Notes: generated from the sequence alone by a model not told the origin. Counted from the first letter of the stretch, positions 15,279 to 21,890 are shown. The stretch: DNA of 21,890 bases from Clostridiales bacterium UBA3277 (GCA_002362145.1 DETX01000070.1:559-22448), one strand, 5' to 3'. Numbers and translations are program-made.

Positions 15279-15311
15279 GAGAAGGTAAATTTCATTTAGG
15301 AGGTCGATCCT

Positions 15312-15635
15312 TTGAAAACGCTGAACAATATTGTGAAGGTCCTCACCGCTCTGGTCGCTGTGGCCGGCGGCATCTACATCGTCGCCACCTATGGCGAGCA
15401 GATCGTGGCCTGGGCCAAGAAGGTCCTCGCCAACCTGCCCAAGTGTCCCGCCTGTCAGGACGCCGCCCCCGCTGAAGAAGAAGCTCCTGCTGCCGAAGAA
15501 GCCCCCGTTGCAGAGGCTGAGGTCCCCGCTGAAGAGGCCCCTGCCGAGGAAGCCGCTCCTGTGGAGGAGATCTCGGTGGAAGCTCCCGCCGCTGCCAACG
15601 AGCCTACGGCTGACGACGCCGACTTTGCCGAGTAA
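15312..15635 (+). CDS. Small single-pass membrane protein with Ala/Glu/Pro-rich acidic tail
   Basis: A 107-residue protein of unknown function. Residues about 8–27 (VKVLTALVAVAGGIYIVATY) form one hydrophobic helix. A short basic stretch (WAKKVLANLPK) and a CPAC motif (two cysteines, C45 and C48) follow. The remaining 55 residues are low-complexity A/E/P repeats with no positive charge. The start is TTG at 15312 with an excellent AGGAGGT 7 bases upstream. Promoter, ribosome-binding site and a strong terminator show it is a real single-gene unit. The tail could be an extended cytosolic or surface spacer; the CxxC could bind metal. Neither can be decided from sequence. Confidence 0.85.
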   Translation: MKTLNNIVKVLTALVAVAGGIYIVATYGEQIVAWAKKVLANLPKCPACQDAAPAEEEAPAAEEAPVAEAEVPAEEAPAEEAAPVEEISVEAPAAANEPTADDADFAE

Positions 15636-15641
15636 ACGGCT

Positions 15642-15685
15642 AAAGGACGCCCTGAACGGATTTTCGTTCCGGGCGTCCTTTTTTT
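15642..15685 (+). terminator. Rho-independent terminator after the small acidic membrane protein
   Basis: GGACGCCC-t-GAACG, loop GATTTT, CGTTC-c-GGGCGTCC, followed by seven T. The T-run is also the left edge of the first TTTGCAAA operator of the next gene. Confidence 0.93.
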
Positions 15686-15737
15686 GCAAAGCGGACTTGA
15701 CATATTTTGCAAAGTTTGCTATACTATTTTTGCAAAG
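15682..15737 (+). promoter_or_regulatory. Promoter with three TTTGCAAA palindromes at 23-bp spacing
   Basis: The promoter is TTGACA (15697–15702, perfect), 17 bases, TGC then TATACT (15720–15725). TTTTGCAAAG occurs at 15682–15691, 15705–15714 and 15728–15737, an exact 23-base period. Each holds the perfect palindrome TTTGCAAA. Copies 1 and 3 match over 13 bases. One copy lies upstream of the -35, one in the spacer and one at the transcription start. This is the expected design of a repressor array. The likely ligand is the XRE protein encoded directly downstream (inference). Confidence 0.85.
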
Positions 15738-15791
15738 CGAGCTTGGCACATCCCAGGGCAGACGTGTCTTTGGGAAGAAAGGAAACCCGAT

Positions 15792-16001
15792 ATGAATTCC
15801 ATCATCCGGCAGCTCCGGAAGGAGCGGAAGCTATCCCAGGAGGAGCTGGCCGAGGCCGTGGGTACCACGCGGCAGACCATCACCTCCATTGAGGTGGGCA
15901 AGTTCACCGCCTCCCTGCCCCTGGCCTACAAGATCGCCCACTATTTTGGGCTGACCATTGAAGAAGTTTTTGATTTTTCGGATTTGGAGGAATCCGTATG
16001 A
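15792..16001 (+). CDS. Small XRE-family transcriptional regulator
   Basis: A 69-residue protein made of a single helix-turn-helix domain. RKERKLSQEELAEAVGTTRQ and TITSIEVGKFTASLPLAYKIA cover the five helices of the Cro/CI fold, and IEEVFDF ends the domain, as in the small stand-alone XRE regulators common in Firmicutes. The ATG at 15792 has AAAGGA in front. The stop overlaps the ATG of the next gene (ATGA), so it is co-translated with a membrane protein. It probably binds the TTTGCAAA array in its own promoter and represses itself (inference). Confidence 0.92.
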   Translation: MNSIIRQLRKERKLSQEELAEAVGTTRQTITSIEVGKFTASLPLAYKIAHYFGLTIEEVFDFSDLEESV

Positions 16002-16468
16002 AAAACTTTCGGGAAAAATTGAGAATCGACAATATTGTATCCGGCATCGGCTGCGCCGTTCTGCTGCTGTTCTGCTTCCTTTCCATCGCCGGAGAGGCGG
16101 GGCTGATTCCCGCGTTTACCCCGGCGGCGGGGGATTCCCACTGGCAGTCCGGGTGGCGGGGCTTCATTCTGGGCGCGTCCACAAGTGTTTTGGCTCTGAT
16201 GATTTTCGGCCTGATCCGGAATCTCCGGGCAATGCGCAGCGAAGAGAAGCTGAAAAAGCTGTACATCAAATGCAACGACGAGCGCACCATTCAGGTACAC
16301 GCCTCTGGCCAGGCTGCGGGAATGCGGACATCCCTGATTCTTGGAATTGTGGCTGTGGTGGTGGCCGGGTATTTCAGCGTCACCGTCAGCCTGACCATCT
16401 TGGCCTGCGTCCTGACCTCTTCCCTAATCACCGTGGGGTTTAAGCTCTACTATCACAAAAAGCTCTGA
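15998..16468 (+). CDS. Membrane protein paired with the XRE regulator
   Basis: A 156-residue protein with four predicted hydrophobic segments at about 13–33, 53–74, 107–127 and 130–150. A charged cytosolic loop (about 75–105, RNLRAMRSEEKLKKLYIKCN…) lies between the second and third. The layout resembles DUF2178-type proteins that are often encoded with a small XRE regulator in Firmicutes; that family match is by memory and needs checking. It is translationally coupled to the regulator by a 4-base overlap. The function is unknown; sensing at the membrane and control of the regulator is one possibility. Confidence 0.85.
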   Translation: MKNFREKLRIDNIVSGIGCAVLLLFCFLSIAGEAGLIPAFTPAAGDSHWQSGWRGFILGASTSVLALMIFGLIRNLRAMRSEEKLKKLYIKCNDERTIQVHASGQAAGMRTSLILGIVAVVVAGYFSVTVSLTILACVLTSSLITVGFKLYYHKKL

Positions 16469-16486
16469 AAATTCCTGTCAATCACG

Positions 16487-16516
16487 AAAACCGCCCGGAA
16501 TTCCGGGCGGTTTTTT
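16487..16516 (+). terminator. Terminator after the XRE/membrane gene pair, possibly bidirectional
   Basis: The 20-base perfect palindrome CCGCCCGGAATTCCGGGCGG is flanked by AAAA on the left and TTTTTT on the right. It can also end minus-strand transcripts from the YitT gene, whose stop is about 55 bases away. Confidence 0.9.
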
Positions 16517-16571
16517 GAGATTCAGGAAGGCGCCCGGCAGGCGCGGGCAGCGGGTTGTTTTAGGAAAGGCT

Positions 16572-17216
16572 TCAGATTGTCTCACTTTTTCGACTTTCTC
16601 CGGGCAGCTGGATTTTCTGAATCCAGCCGATGATCCAGCCGGAGAGGATCACCGTCAAAAAGGAATAGCCAATCCGTTTCAGGGGAATATAGCTCAGAGA
16701 CAGCAGCAATACGGTGATGTCGCTGGCCAGATACACCCGGTCCACCGGCACCCCGGTGAGGGCCCGGATGCTCATGGCCAGGGCGTCGTCGCCGCTGGTG
16801 GCGCCGCCGATGCGGACCACCAGCCCCGCCCCGATGCCGATGAAGAGCGCGCCGACGATGGCGGCGGTCAAGGGCATCTGGGCAATCTGGGGCCACAGCG
16901 GGGGGAACTGCTCGCACAGGGCATAGGCCGCGGAATAGCCGCAGGAGGCCACCAGAGAGTAGCCAATGAAGGTCATGCCCAGGGTCCGCCACCCCAGGCC
17001 GTAGCACAGGGCGTTGAGCAGGAAGCTGGAAACCGCCGGAGACAGGTGGAACCAGTGGTCCAGCAGCAAAATCAAGCCGAAGATACCGCCCTCGGTGACG
17101 CCGGAGCGGGAATGGATATGATACATGCCAAAGGCCTGAAAAGCCGAGGCAAAGAAAGCAACGAGACAGCTTGTGAGCTTTAATTTGGGAAATTTCATAG
17201 ATTTGCGCAGGTTCAT
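16572..17216 (-). CDS. YitT-family membrane protein
   Basis: A 214-residue multi-pass inner-membrane protein. SGVTEGGIFGLILLL (38–52) and GGATSGDDALAMSI (137–150) are the two glycine-rich repeats of the YitT (DUF161) family. About five to six hydrophobic helices are visible. The C-terminal cytosolic DUF2179 domain of full-length YitT proteins is absent, since the protein stops soon after the last helix. The transported substrate of the family is unknown. The ATG overlaps the tmcAL stop (ATGA), and GGAG lies upstream inside tmcAL. Confidence 0.87.
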   Translation of the reverse strand: MNLRKSMKFPKLKLTSCLVAFFASAFQAFGMYHIHSRSGVTEGGIFGLILLLDHWFHLSPAVSSFLLNALCYGLGWRTLGMTFIGYSLVASCGYSAAYALCEQFPPLWPQIAQMPLTAAIVGALFIGIGAGLVVRIGGATSGDDALAMSIRALTGVPVDRVYLASDITVLLLSLSYIPLKRIGYSFLTVILSGWIIGWIQKIQLPGESRKSETI

Positions 17217-18379
17217 AAAAGCGGACGCTCTCCTTTTGTCTGATAATAGACCCGGCGGCGGCGTTCCGCCCCGGGAGGTTCTGGTCTTGTTTCGGCAAAG
17301 AGGCCGTACACGTCCCCTGCCCGGCGTTCCAGATCGCCCTGGGGACCGGGCAGGCTCTGCCCGGCATTGGGAAAAAATTCCCGGTCCCTGGCTCCCCGGA
17401 GGATGGCCCGGCCCCGGTCGTTAAAGGCCAGCACCCGGGCCCAGGGGGCGCCCGCCTCCATCCGCTCCCGGGAGAGCCCCAGCAGGGCGCACAGGACCAT
17501 CCGGTCCAGGCGGGTGCGGGTATAGCGCTTGGATTTTACGGCGGTGAGAATATCCTCCAGGGTATTCTCCTCCTCCCGGGCATGGAGGAGCTTCCGCCAC
17601 AATCCCTCCCCTCCGTAGGGAAGGCTCTGCAGTTCCGCCTCCGTCATGGTTCGAAGCCGGTATAGGATTGCCCGCTCCCCCGCCTCCAGGGTGTGGATGG
17701 GGGCCCCTTCCAAAATGGCGGCGGCCTCCGGCGGGACAAAGCGCTTCCAATCCCTGCCGGTCCGCAGAAGCTCCCGGACCGCCGTGGCCGAGGGGTTCTG
17801 GGGGTCGGCGGTACCGGCATGGTAGTCCCCCTGGCGGCGGATGGGGAAAATTTCCAGCCCCAAACCCTGGCTGAGAATGGCCTTGCAGTATTCCACCGCC
17901 AGGATATCATTGGGGCGGCGCAGAATTTCCGCCGGAAGGCTCATTTTTTCCAGCGCCCTCTGCCGGGCCGCCGGGAAGGAGCTTCCCCGGGCCAGCTCCT
18001 CTTTCAAAAGCGGGGGAAATTCCCCGCTCAGCAGAGCCCGGGCGGCGGCCATCAGCGCCTGGGCGTCCCCCGTCTCGCAGCCAAAGCAGATCGCGCCGCA
18101 CAGCTTCTCAAGAACCGCCACAGCGCCGGCAGCATAGCCCTCGGCGGAGGAGAGGCACACGTTCAGGGGAAGCTCCACCACCAAATCCGCCCCGCATTTC
18201 ACAGCCGCCGCCGCCCGGAGGGTCTTGTCGAACATGGCAGGGGCGCCCCGCTGGACAAAATTTCCGCTCATTGCGCAGACGATCCCGGTCTCCGGGCCGA
18301 ACCTTCTCCGGATGGCCGCCAGCTGCTTTTTGTGCCCCAGGTGGAGGGGGTTGTATTCACAGACAATGCCAACGTTCAA
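17213..18379 (-). CDS. tmcAL: tRNA(Met) cytidine acetate ligase
   Basis: A 388-residue enzyme that uses acetate and ATP to form N4-acetylcytidine at the wobble position of elongator tRNA-Met in Firmicutes. The nucleotidyltransferase motif HLGH (13–16, within EYNPLHLGHKKQL) is intact, and SGNFVQRGAPAMFDK, ADLVVELP, FGCETGD, RRPNDILAVEYCKAI, NPSATAVREL and KSKRYTRTRL follow in family order. The start is TTG at 18379 with AAGGAGGG about 8 bases upstream. It is divergent from ackA, which makes and uses acetate; a link through acetate supply is possible but speculative. Confidence 0.94.
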   Translation of the reverse strand: MNVGIVCEYNPLHLGHKKQLAAIRRRFGPETGIVCAMSGNFVQRGAPAMFDKTLRAAAAVKCGADLVVELPLNVCLSSAEGYAAGAVAVLEKLCGAICFGCETGDAQALMAAARALLSGEFPPLLKEELARGSSFPAARQRALEKMSLPAEILRRPNDILAVEYCKAILSQGLGLEIFPIRRQGDYHAGTADPQNPSATAVRELLRTGRDWKRFVPPEAAAILEGAPIHTLEAGERAILYRLRTMTEAELQSLPYGGEGLWRKLLHAREEENTLEDILTAVKSKRYTRTRLDRMVLCALLGLSRERMEAGAPWARVLAFNDRGRAILRGARDREFFPNAGQSLPGPQGDLERRAGDVYGLFAETRPEPPGAERRRRVYYQTKGERPLL

Positions 18380-18417
18380 AAAATTCCCTCCTTTTCCGAA
18401 ATTTTTCCTCTGAGGGG

Positions 18418-18446
18418 TTGAGAATTCCCTCGTAATGTTCTATAAT
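18418..18446 (+). promoter_or_regulatory. Near-consensus promoter of ackA
   Basis: TTGAGA (18418–18423), a 17-base spacer and a perfect TATAAT (18441–18446): 11 of 12 consensus bases. The leader of about 55 bases carries AGGAGG at a normal distance from the ATG. Confidence 0.85.
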
Positions 18447-18450
18447 AGTT

Positions 18451-18459
18451 ATCATACCA
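18451..18459 (-). promoter_or_regulatory. Weak extended -10 promoter candidate for tmcAL
   Basis: On the minus strand TGGTATGAT lies about 70 bases before the tmcAL start codon. No convincing -35 precedes it. It overlaps the ackA promoter region back to back, so the two promoters could interfere. Confidence 0.35.
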
Positions 18460-18506
18460 CAAACTGCGCAAAAAGAAAATAAATTTATTTAGGAGGCAAC
18501 CCCAGA

Positions 18507-19697
18507 ATGAATGTTCTTATTATCAACGCCGGCTCTTCCAGTCTGAAGTACCAGCTCATGGACCCCGATACCGGCGATGTGTCCGCCAAGGGTCTTTGCG
18601 AGCGGATCTACATTGACGGCCGTCTGACCCACAACGCCCATGGTAAGAAGGTCGTGAAGGATATCCCCATGCCCACCCACTCCGAGGCCATCCAGGCGGT
18701 TCTGTCCATTCTCGTGGACCCCGTGGACGGTGTCATCACCTCCACCGATGAGATCGATGCCGTGGGCCACCGGGTTCTGCACGGCGGCATGGAATTCTTC
18801 GACTCCTGCATCATCGACGACGAGGTCATCGCCGCCATTGAAAAGTGCATCCCCCTGGGCCCTCTGCACAACCCCGCCAACCTCATGGGCATCCGGGCCT
18901 GCCAGGCTGTCATGCCCAACACGCCCCAGGTGGCCGTCTTTGACACCGCCTTCCACATGACCATGCCCCCCATGGCCTATCGTTACGCCATCCCCACCGA
19001 GTACTACAAGAACGACTCCATCCGCCGCTACGGCTTCCACGGCACCTCCCACAAGTACGTCACCAAGCGGGCCATTGAGCTCATGGGCCGCAAGGACATG
19101 AAGCTCATCAACTGCCACCTGGGCAACGGCTCCTCCCTGTCCGCCGTGAAGGACGGCAAGTGCCAGGATACCTCCATGGGCCTGACCCCTCTGGCCGGTG
19201 TGCCCATGGGCACCCGCTCCGGCGATCTGGACCCCGCCGTCGTGCAGTTCGTCATGAATAAGTACAACATGACCCCCGACGAGGCCCTGAATATGCTCAA
19301 CAAGAAGTCCGGCGTGCTGGCCATCTCCGGCGTGTCCTCCGACTTCCGTGACATCGAGGGCGAGGCCGAAAAGGGCAACGAGGACTGCGCCCTGGCGCTG
19401 AACAAGTTCGCCTATGAGGTGCGTAAGTACATCGGCTCCTACGCCGCCGCTTTGGGCGGACTGGACTGCCTGGTGTTCACCGCCGGTGTGGGCGAAAACT
19501 CCGCCTCCATGCGCGCCCGGATCTGCGAAGGCCTGGAATTTTTGGGCGTCAAGATCGACCCCGAGAAGAACAACGTCCGCGGCAAGGAGGCCATCATCTC
19601 CTCCGACGACTCCAAGGTCACCGTCTGGGTCATTCCCACCAACGAAGAGCTGATGATCGCCCAGGATACCCGGGAGCTGGTCAACGCAGCGAAGTAA
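18507..19697 (+). CDS. ackA: Acetate kinase
   Basis: A 396-residue enzyme that interconverts acetyl phosphate + ADP and acetate + ATP, the ATP-yielding step of acetate fermentation. NAGSSSLKY (7–15), GHRVLHGG, FDTAFH, GFHGTSHKYV, HLGNGSSL, GVGENS and the C-terminal PTNEELMIAQDT are all present, so it should be active. The ATG at 18507 has AGGAGG 10 bases upstream. The codon choice is strongly biased to C/G-ending codons, and with the near-consensus promoter this suggests high expression. No phosphotransacetylase gene lies next to it in this window. A terminator follows. Confidence 0.98.
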   Translation: MNVLIINAGSSSLKYQLMDPDTGDVSAKGLCERIYIDGRLTHNAHGKKVVKDIPMPTHSEAIQAVLSILVDPVDGVITSTDEIDAVGHRVLHGGMEFFDSCIIDDEVIAAIEKCIPLGPLHNPANLMGIRACQAVMPNTPQVAVFDTAFHMTMPPMAYRYAIPTEYYKNDSIRRYGFHGTSHKYVTKRAIELMGRKDMKLINCHLGNGSSLSAVKDGKCQDTSMGLTPLAGVPMGTRSGDLDPAVVQFVMNKYNMTPDEALNMLNKKSGVLAISGVSSDFRDIEGEAEKGNEDCALALNKFAYEVRKYIGSYAAALGGLDCLVFTAGVGENSASMRARICEGLEFLGVKIDPEKNNVRGKEAIISSDDSKVTVWVIPTNEELMIAQDTRELVNAAK

Positions 19698-19711
19698 CAT
19701 TTCCAAACAGC

Positions 19712-19743
19712 AGAGCCGCCGCGCAAAAGCGGCGGCTCTTTCC
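19712..19743 (+). terminator. Terminator of ackA
   Basis: An 11-bp perfect stem AGAGCCGCCGC/GCGGCGGCTCT with a 6-base loop, followed by a short TTTCC. The U-tract is weak, so some readthrough into the GNAT gene is possible; no separate promoter for that gene was recognised. Confidence 0.75.
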
Positions 19744-19762
19744 ATGAAAGGGAGGCACTGCC

Positions 19763-20269
19763 ATGCCTATTGACGGAGTCGAGCAGCCGGAGCTTATCCC
19801 CATCGACGACACCCTTCGGCTTCGAAAATTTGACGGCTGCTATGATTTTGCCTTTTCCTGGTATCAGGACGTCCAGACCGTGTATCTGGTGGACGGGGTG
19901 CGGGAGCCCTACACCTGGGAGAAGCTGGGCAGAATGTACCGCTTTTTGGAGCGGCAGGGAGAGCTGTATTTTATCGAGGTTCGGGAAACCGGCGTCTTTC
20001 GTCCCGTGGGAGATGTCTGCTTTTCGAAGGAGGATCTGCCCATTGTCATCGGCGAGGAGGCCTGCCGGGGCAGAGGCCTGGGACGGAAGGTGATTTCCGC
20101 GCTGATTCGCAGGGGGCAGGCCCTTGGCTATGACGCCCTCCGGGTCAGGGAAATTTTCGAATATAATACCGCTTCCCGAAAATGCTTTGAGAGCCTGGGC
20201 TTCCAGGCCCAGGGAAATACGGAAAAGGGAAACAGTTTTGTGCGATCATTGCAGGAGGAACCACTATGA
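19763..20269 (+). CDS. GNAT-family N-acetyltransferase
   Basis: A 168-residue protein. The acetyl-CoA-binding motif A is CRGRGLGRKVISAL (101–114) and motif B contains EYNTASRKCFESLGF (133–147), both typical of RimJ/RimL-like GNAT enzymes. The acceptor is not recognisable. GGGAGG lies 8 bases before the ATG. Its stop overlaps the pepT start (ATGA), with a GGAGGA ribosome-binding site inside its end, so the two proteins are made together. Confidence 0.88.
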   Translation: MPIDGVEQPELIPIDDTLRLRKFDGCYDFAFSWYQDVQTVYLVDGVREPYTWEKLGRMYRFLERQGELYFIEVRETGVFRPVGDVCFSKEDLPIVIGEEACRGRGLGRKVISALIRRGQALGYDALRVREIFEYNTASRKCFESLGFQAQGNTEKGNSFVRSLQEEPL

Positions 20270-21471
20270 AAACGGTAACAGAACGTTTTTTGCGCTATGT
20301 GCGCTTTGACACCCAGTCGGACGAGAACAGCGAAGCCTGTCCCTCCACCCCCAAGCAGAAGCTACTGGGCGCCGCCCTGGTGGAGGAAATGAAAGAAATG
20401 GGCATCGCCGATGCCCGGATGGATGAAAACGGCTATGTCTACGGCACCGTGCCGGGAGATCCGGAGCTGCCCACCATCGGCCTCATCTCCCACATGGACA
20501 CCTCCCCGGACGCCTCCGGGGCGAATATCCAGGCAAGGATTGTCTCCTACAATGGAGGCGATGTGTGCCTGAACGAGGAAAAGGGAATTTTCCTCCGGGA
20601 GAGCGAATACGCCTGCCTTCAAAACCACCATGGCAAGCACCTGATCGTCACCGACGGCACCACCCTTCTGGGGGCCGACGACAAGGCCGGCGTGGCCGAG
20701 ATTATGACCGCCGCCGAAAATCTGCTCCACTGCGGTGCCCGCCACGCCACCTTAAAAATCGGCTTTACCCCCGACGAGGAGATCGGCCGGGGGGCGGACC
20801 GGTTCGACCTGGCCCATTTTGGGGCCGACTATGCCTACACTGTGGACGGCGGGGCCGTTGGCGAGCTGGAATATGAGAACTTTAACGCCGCCTCGGCCAC
20901 GGTCACCGTCCATGGTCTCAACATCCACCCCGGCTCTGCCAAGGACAAAATGGTCAACTCCCAGCTCATTGCCATGGAATTTGAGAGCCTGCTGCCGGTG
21001 CAGCAGCGGCCCGAGTACACCGAGGGCTATGAGGGCTTCTTCCATCTGCTGAGCATCCGCGGCGAGGTGGAGCACACCCAGATGCAGTATATCCTCCGGG
21101 ACCACGATCTGGAAAAATTCCAGGAGAAGAAGGCCGTCATGACCGCCGCGGCGGAGTTCCTCAACCGGAAATACGGCGCGGGCACGGTGGAGCTCCAGAT
21201 GAAAGACAGCTACTTCAACATGAAAAAGTGCATTGAGCCCTGTATGTATGTGGTAGACCGGGCCATTGCCGCCATGGAGGCCGTAGGCATCGCCCCCAAG
21301 GTCTGCCCCATCCGGGGCGGCACCGACGGTGCCCGGCTAAGCTATGAGGGGCTCCCCTGCCCCAATCTGTTCACCGGAGGCGAGAACTTCCACGGGCGCT
21401 TTGAGTTCATTCCCGTGGAGGACATGGAGCTGGCCGTCAGGCTGCTGACACAGCTGCTGGCCGGGTTTTAA
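20266..21471 (+). CDS. pepT: Tripeptide aminopeptidase (peptidase T)
   Basis: A 401-residue M20-family zinc peptidase that removes the N-terminal residue of tripeptides in the cytosol. Metal ligands are seen as H76 (SHMDTSP), D139 region (LLGADDKAG), E171/E172 (TPDEEIGRG), D194 (YTVDGG) and H376 (GENFHGRFEF). GLNIHPGSAKDKMVNS is the PepT signature of the dimerisation domain. Length matches the family. It starts within the end of the GNAT gene by a 4-base overlap. Confidence 0.97.
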   Translation: MKTVTERFLRYVRFDTQSDENSEACPSTPKQKLLGAALVEEMKEMGIADARMDENGYVYGTVPGDPELPTIGLISHMDTSPDASGANIQARIVSYNGGDVCLNEEKGIFLRESEYACLQNHHGKHLIVTDGTTLLGADDKAGVAEIMTAAENLLHCGARHATLKIGFTPDEEIGRGADRFDLAHFGADYAYTVDGGAVGELEYENFNAASATVTVHGLNIHPGSAKDKMVNSQLIAMEFESLLPVQQRPEYTEGYEGFFHLLSIRGEVEHTQMQYILRDHDLEKFQEKKAVMTAAAEFLNRKYGAGTVELQMKDSYFNMKKCIEPCMYVVDRAIAAMEAVGIAPKVCPIRGGTDGARLSYEGLPCPNLFTGGENFHGRFEFIPVEDMELAVRLLTQLLAGF

Positions 21472-21485
21472 GTTCTTTACAATGC

Positions 21486-21527
21486 AAAAGGGGCTGTCTC
21501 ACGAATGTAGTGAGGCAGCTCCTTTTT
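21486..21527 (+). terminator. Terminator of pepT, probably bidirectional
   Basis: AAAAGGGGCTGTCTCAC pairs with GTGAGGCAGCTCCTTTT around a 7-base loop, with one mismatch region. A T-run follows on the plus strand and TTTTGC on the minus strand, so it can also end the convergent minus-strand gene. Confidence 0.85.
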
Positions 21528-21547
21528 ATTCAGAGTTTCCTTGGTTT

Positions 21548-21799
21548 TCAGCCCTTCAGGCCCCGGCTCTGGCGGTCCATATCCTCCACCACGATGTCGT
21601 AGATCTCCCCCAGGCTGGCGCAGTATTCCAGCACCTTCCAGGGCTCGTTGGTGTGGTAGTGGATCTTGATCAGGTCCTCATCTCCCACCGCCAGCAGGCA
21701 GTCTCCCCGGAAATTGCCGGTGAAGTAGTCGTTGATGGCGTCCTCGTCCAGGTCATGGCCCTCAATGAGGAGCTGGGTGTCATAGCGAAATTCCGTCAT
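21548..21799 (-). CDS. Mini-protein matching the C-terminal part of FakA/YloV (DAK-related)
   Basis: An 83-residue protein. Its full length matches a segment of the C-terminal domain of FakA/YloV fatty acid kinases: RYDTQLLIEG corresponds to the YCTEFLI segment, GDEDLIKIHYHTNEPWKVLEY to the GDDELVKVHVHTNDPGKVLEY-like segment, and IVVEDMDRQS to IENMREQ. The kinase (DAK2) part is missing. AAGGAG lies 8 bases before the ATG and no degraded kinase sequence lies upstream within the window. It is more likely a standalone protein than a fresh remnant. Its role is unknown; regulation of, or binding to, a FakA/FakB-type partner is only a guess. Confidence 0.75.
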   Translation of the reverse strand: MTEFRYDTQLLIEGHDLDEDAINDYFTGNFRGDCLLAVGDEDLIKIHYHTNEPWKVLEYCASLGEIYDIVVEDMDRQSRGLKG

Positions 21800-21826
21800 T
21801 GTATACTCCTTATACTGATATTCAAT

Positions 21827-21859
21827 AAAAAACTTTAATTCGCTGAATTGAAGTTTTTT
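21827..21859. repeat. AT-rich inverted repeat at right edge
   Basis: AAAAAACTTTAATTC-GCT-GAATTGAAGTTTTTT, a 15-bp stem with one T·G pair. It could be a terminator for a gene beyond the window (A/T tracts on both sides) or an operator for the FakA-like mini-gene that starts about 30 bases away. Confidence 0.5.
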
Positions 21860-21890
21860 ATATGAAGATCATAATGAGACGGATTTCTGT

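Noticed and set aside
16515..17183. 222-codon plus-strand frame
   Set aside because: Antisense to the YitT-family gene, whose hydrophobic helices and glycine repeats are clear on the minus strand.
18489..19745. 418-codon minus-strand frame
   Set aside because: Fully antisense to ackA, glycine/histidine/valine-rich and without family motifs. It arises from the strong codon bias of ackA.

Overview
The window comes from a GC-rich member of the Bacillota, most likely an Oscillospiraceae-type gut clostridium (inferred). Grounds: an in-frame IspH–ribosomal protein S1 fusion, the hflX–yigZ–dgt–dnaG–sigma–cmk–ispH/rpsA gene order, TmcAL, a standalone cobalamin-type homocysteine methyltransferase module, a zinc-type L31, and strong GGAGG ribosome-binding sites. 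Nothing is recognisable as an rRNA, tRNA, CRISPR array, transposase or phage gene.

Left part (1–9,170, all minus strand). One long, tightly packed cluster reads right to left: hflX, yigZ, dgt, dnaG, a short RpoD-like sigma factor, a second and eroded sigma-like protein, cmk, then ispH fused to rpsA, which runs off the left edge. Many junctions overlap by 1–8 bases or are only a few bases apart. Extra promoter candidates lie before dnaG and inside ispH. The internal ispH promoter, with a perfect Shine-Dalgarno before an in-frame ATG, suggests S1 can also be made without IspH.

Middle (9,170–12,750). A 190-bp nearly full-length palindrome separates hflX from the rpmE terminator. Then come rpmE, a hexapeptide O-acetyltransferase and an M29 aminopeptidase (minus strand), a hairpin-rich spacer, and a divergently transcribed homocysteine methyltransferase module.

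Right-middle (12,750–16,520, plus strand). A six-helix membrane protein is fused to an E2/CAT-like acyltransferase domain whose catalytic His is Glu. Its promoter lies almost on its start codon. After it come a terminator, birA without a DNA-binding domain, a small membrane-anchored Ala/Glu/Pro-rich protein, and a two-gene unit of a small XRE regulator plus a membrane protein. The promoter of that unit carries three TTTGCAAA palindromes at an exact 23-bp period, the clearest regulatory architecture in the window.

Right end (16,520–21,890). tmcAL and a YitT-family membrane protein form a minus-strand pair, divergent from acetate kinase (ackA), which has a near-consensus promoter. A GNAT acetyltransferase and pepT follow, translationally coupled. 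A minus-strand mini-protein matching only the C-terminal part of FakA/YloV ends the window. Most of the window is housekeeping. The least explained items are the membrane E2-like protein, the sigma-like pair, the triple operator and the long palindrome. All functional calls rest on motifs read by eye; no database search was run.
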